From contig JAICXZ010000114.1 of NCBI GenBank assembly GCA_025934475.1, positions 1-7,929 on the forward strand: a stretch of DNA of 7,929 bases, read 5' to 3'. How positions within the stretch are numbered: the first letter of the stretch is position 1; each line of letters opens with the position of its first letter. Positions 7,256-7,929 of the stretch are shown one piece after another. Made by a program: the position numbers and the translations under genes. The stretch comes from Mucilaginibacter sp. Lineage in GTDB: Bacteria > Bacteroidota > Bacteroidia > Sphingobacteriales > Sphingobacteriaceae. Under the pieces are notes generated by a model. That model searched no databases. It worked only from the letters and a program-made list of their open reading frames with translations, and was not told where the DNA came from.

Positions 7256-7929
7256 ATGCCTATTATTAAGAAAACTCTACTACCAGCTCTGTTTAAATAT
7301 TTATTGCTGTGTGCGCTGCTCGGCTGTTGTTTTTGTAGCAGGGCGCAGGGTTTGTTGTTTAATTCTAATGACAGTCTTGTTACCAGACGCACGTCATTGC
7401 ACGTATTTGGGAACGATCTGCCGGAGTTTCACGGGCATTTATCGGTAAGCTTTTACCTCTCGCTTTGGGATAACGCACATCTTGGCTACATACTCACTAT
7501 TGCCGAAAAAGATAATTCCTATAGCCTAAGCTACCTGTACATGAACGGGACAGGTTTTTTGAATTTCAATATCGACCGAAAAAGCAATAAGATAAAGGTG
7601 CCACTGGATGCATCAATGCTCAAAAAGGGCAAATGGATGCCGGTAACACTCGACCTGGATCTTGTTAATGATAAGGCCGTACTTTTCATTGATAACAAAC
7701 GATACCAGACCGATCAACTGGGGTTGAAGGATGGCTCGCAGTGTAGCCTGGTGTTCGGCAAAAATCAGTATTATACCGAAGTGCCTAATATGGCCATTGA
7801 GGACATCCGGATTAGCGATCTGGACAAAGCCTATTCATTGCCACTAGACGAATGGAAAGGTAATGTGGTCCATGATAAAGACGGTGAAGCAATCGGCTCC
7901 GTTGAAAACCCGGTTTGGCTCATCAATAA
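7256..7929 (+). CDS. Secreted protein, concanavalin/LamG-like N-terminus (3' end off window)
   Basis: The frame is open from the ATG at 7256-7258 to the window end (224 codons plus two bases). An in-frame TAG directly precedes the ATG, which excludes an upstream start. Residues 1-30 form a signal peptide with a long hydrophobic stretch and a likely SRA|Q cleavage; a lipoprotein cleavage before Cys24 (LLGC) is a weaker alternative. Residues about 32-190 look like a concanavalin A-like/LamG beta-sandwich: SVSFYLSLWD, a KKGKWMPVTLDLDLVNDKA segment followed by LFIDNKRY, and a closing IEDIRISDLDKAY. This pattern is typical of lectin-like jelly rolls, where the closing strand follows the description 'what is displayed differs from the core'. 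What follows position 200 is unknown. In related Bacteroidota proteins such a domain can precede Kelch or other repeats, but none is visible here. I do not recognise a named family. No Shine-Dalgarno sequence precedes the start. Confidence 0.8.
   Translation, partial: MPIIKKTLLPALFKYLLLCALLGCCFCSRAQGLLFNSNDSLVTRRTSLHVFGNDLPEFHGHLSVSFYLSLWDNAHLGYILTIAEKDNSYSLSYLYMNGTGFLNFNIDRKSNKIKVPLDASMLKKGKWMPVTLDLDLVNDKAVLFIDNKRYQTDQLGLKDGSQCSLVFGKNQYYTEVPNMAIEDIRISDLDKAYSLPLDEWKGNVVHDKDGEAIGSVENPVWLIN

Noticed and set aside
7307..7327. Lipoprotein signal with lipidation at Cys24 in the last gene
   Set aside because: LLGC is a poor lipobox and a good signal peptidase I site (SRA|Q) follows; kept only as an alternative.
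1..7929. tRNA, rRNA, CRISPR array, insertion sequence or phage genes
   Set aside because: No cloverleaf-like, regularly spaced repeat, transposase or phage-type sequence was seen on either strand.

Overview
The window looks like a piece of a Bacteroidota chromosome, most likely from a Sphingobacteriaceae-type soil or plant-associated genus such as Mucilaginibacter or Pedobacter. The genus is an inference from protein style, not proven. The evidence is a LytS-type kinase paired with a LytTR response regulator, an outer-membrane barrel protein with an N-terminal carboxypeptidase-regulatory-like domain and TonB-receptor-like plug, signal peptides ending in A|Q, and the near absence of Shine-Dalgarno sequences.

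Layout. Four complete or near-complete genes and one partial gene are arranged around a 203-bp divergent intergenic region (4423-4625). Leftward (minus strand) run a membrane histidine kinase (4422-3301), a LytTR response regulator (3329-2604, overlapping the kinase gene by 29 nt) and, after 89 bp, a secreted glycoside hydrolase family 2 enzyme (2514 to beyond base 1; 838 codons visible, C-terminus missing). Rightward run an 812-residue outer-membrane beta-barrel protein (4626-7064) and, after 191 bp, the first 224 codons of a secreted protein with a likely concanavalin/LamG-like N-terminal domain (7256 to beyond base 7929). The two edge genes are open at the window ends.

How it may work together. 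The kinase and regulator form a two-component system. The same-strand position of the hydrolase and the divergent position of the outer-membrane gene suggest these may be its targets or cargo. The hydrolase resembles the plant endo-beta-mannosidase branch of GH2, which cuts the Man-beta-1,4-GlcNAc linkage of N-glycans. A glycan or glycoconjugate-processing role is therefore plausible, but the locus lacks a SusD partner and is not a canonical polysaccharide utilisation locus.

Non-coding structure. The divergent intergenic region holds two perfect 13-bp palindromes with odd centres (4518-4530 and 4547-4559) and a 13-bp direct repeat with one mismatch (4586-4598 and 4613-4625). The second direct-repeat copy ends exactly at the ATG of the outer-membrane gene. 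These are the best candidate regulatory sites in the window. No tRNA, rRNA, CRISPR array, insertion sequence or convincing terminator was seen.
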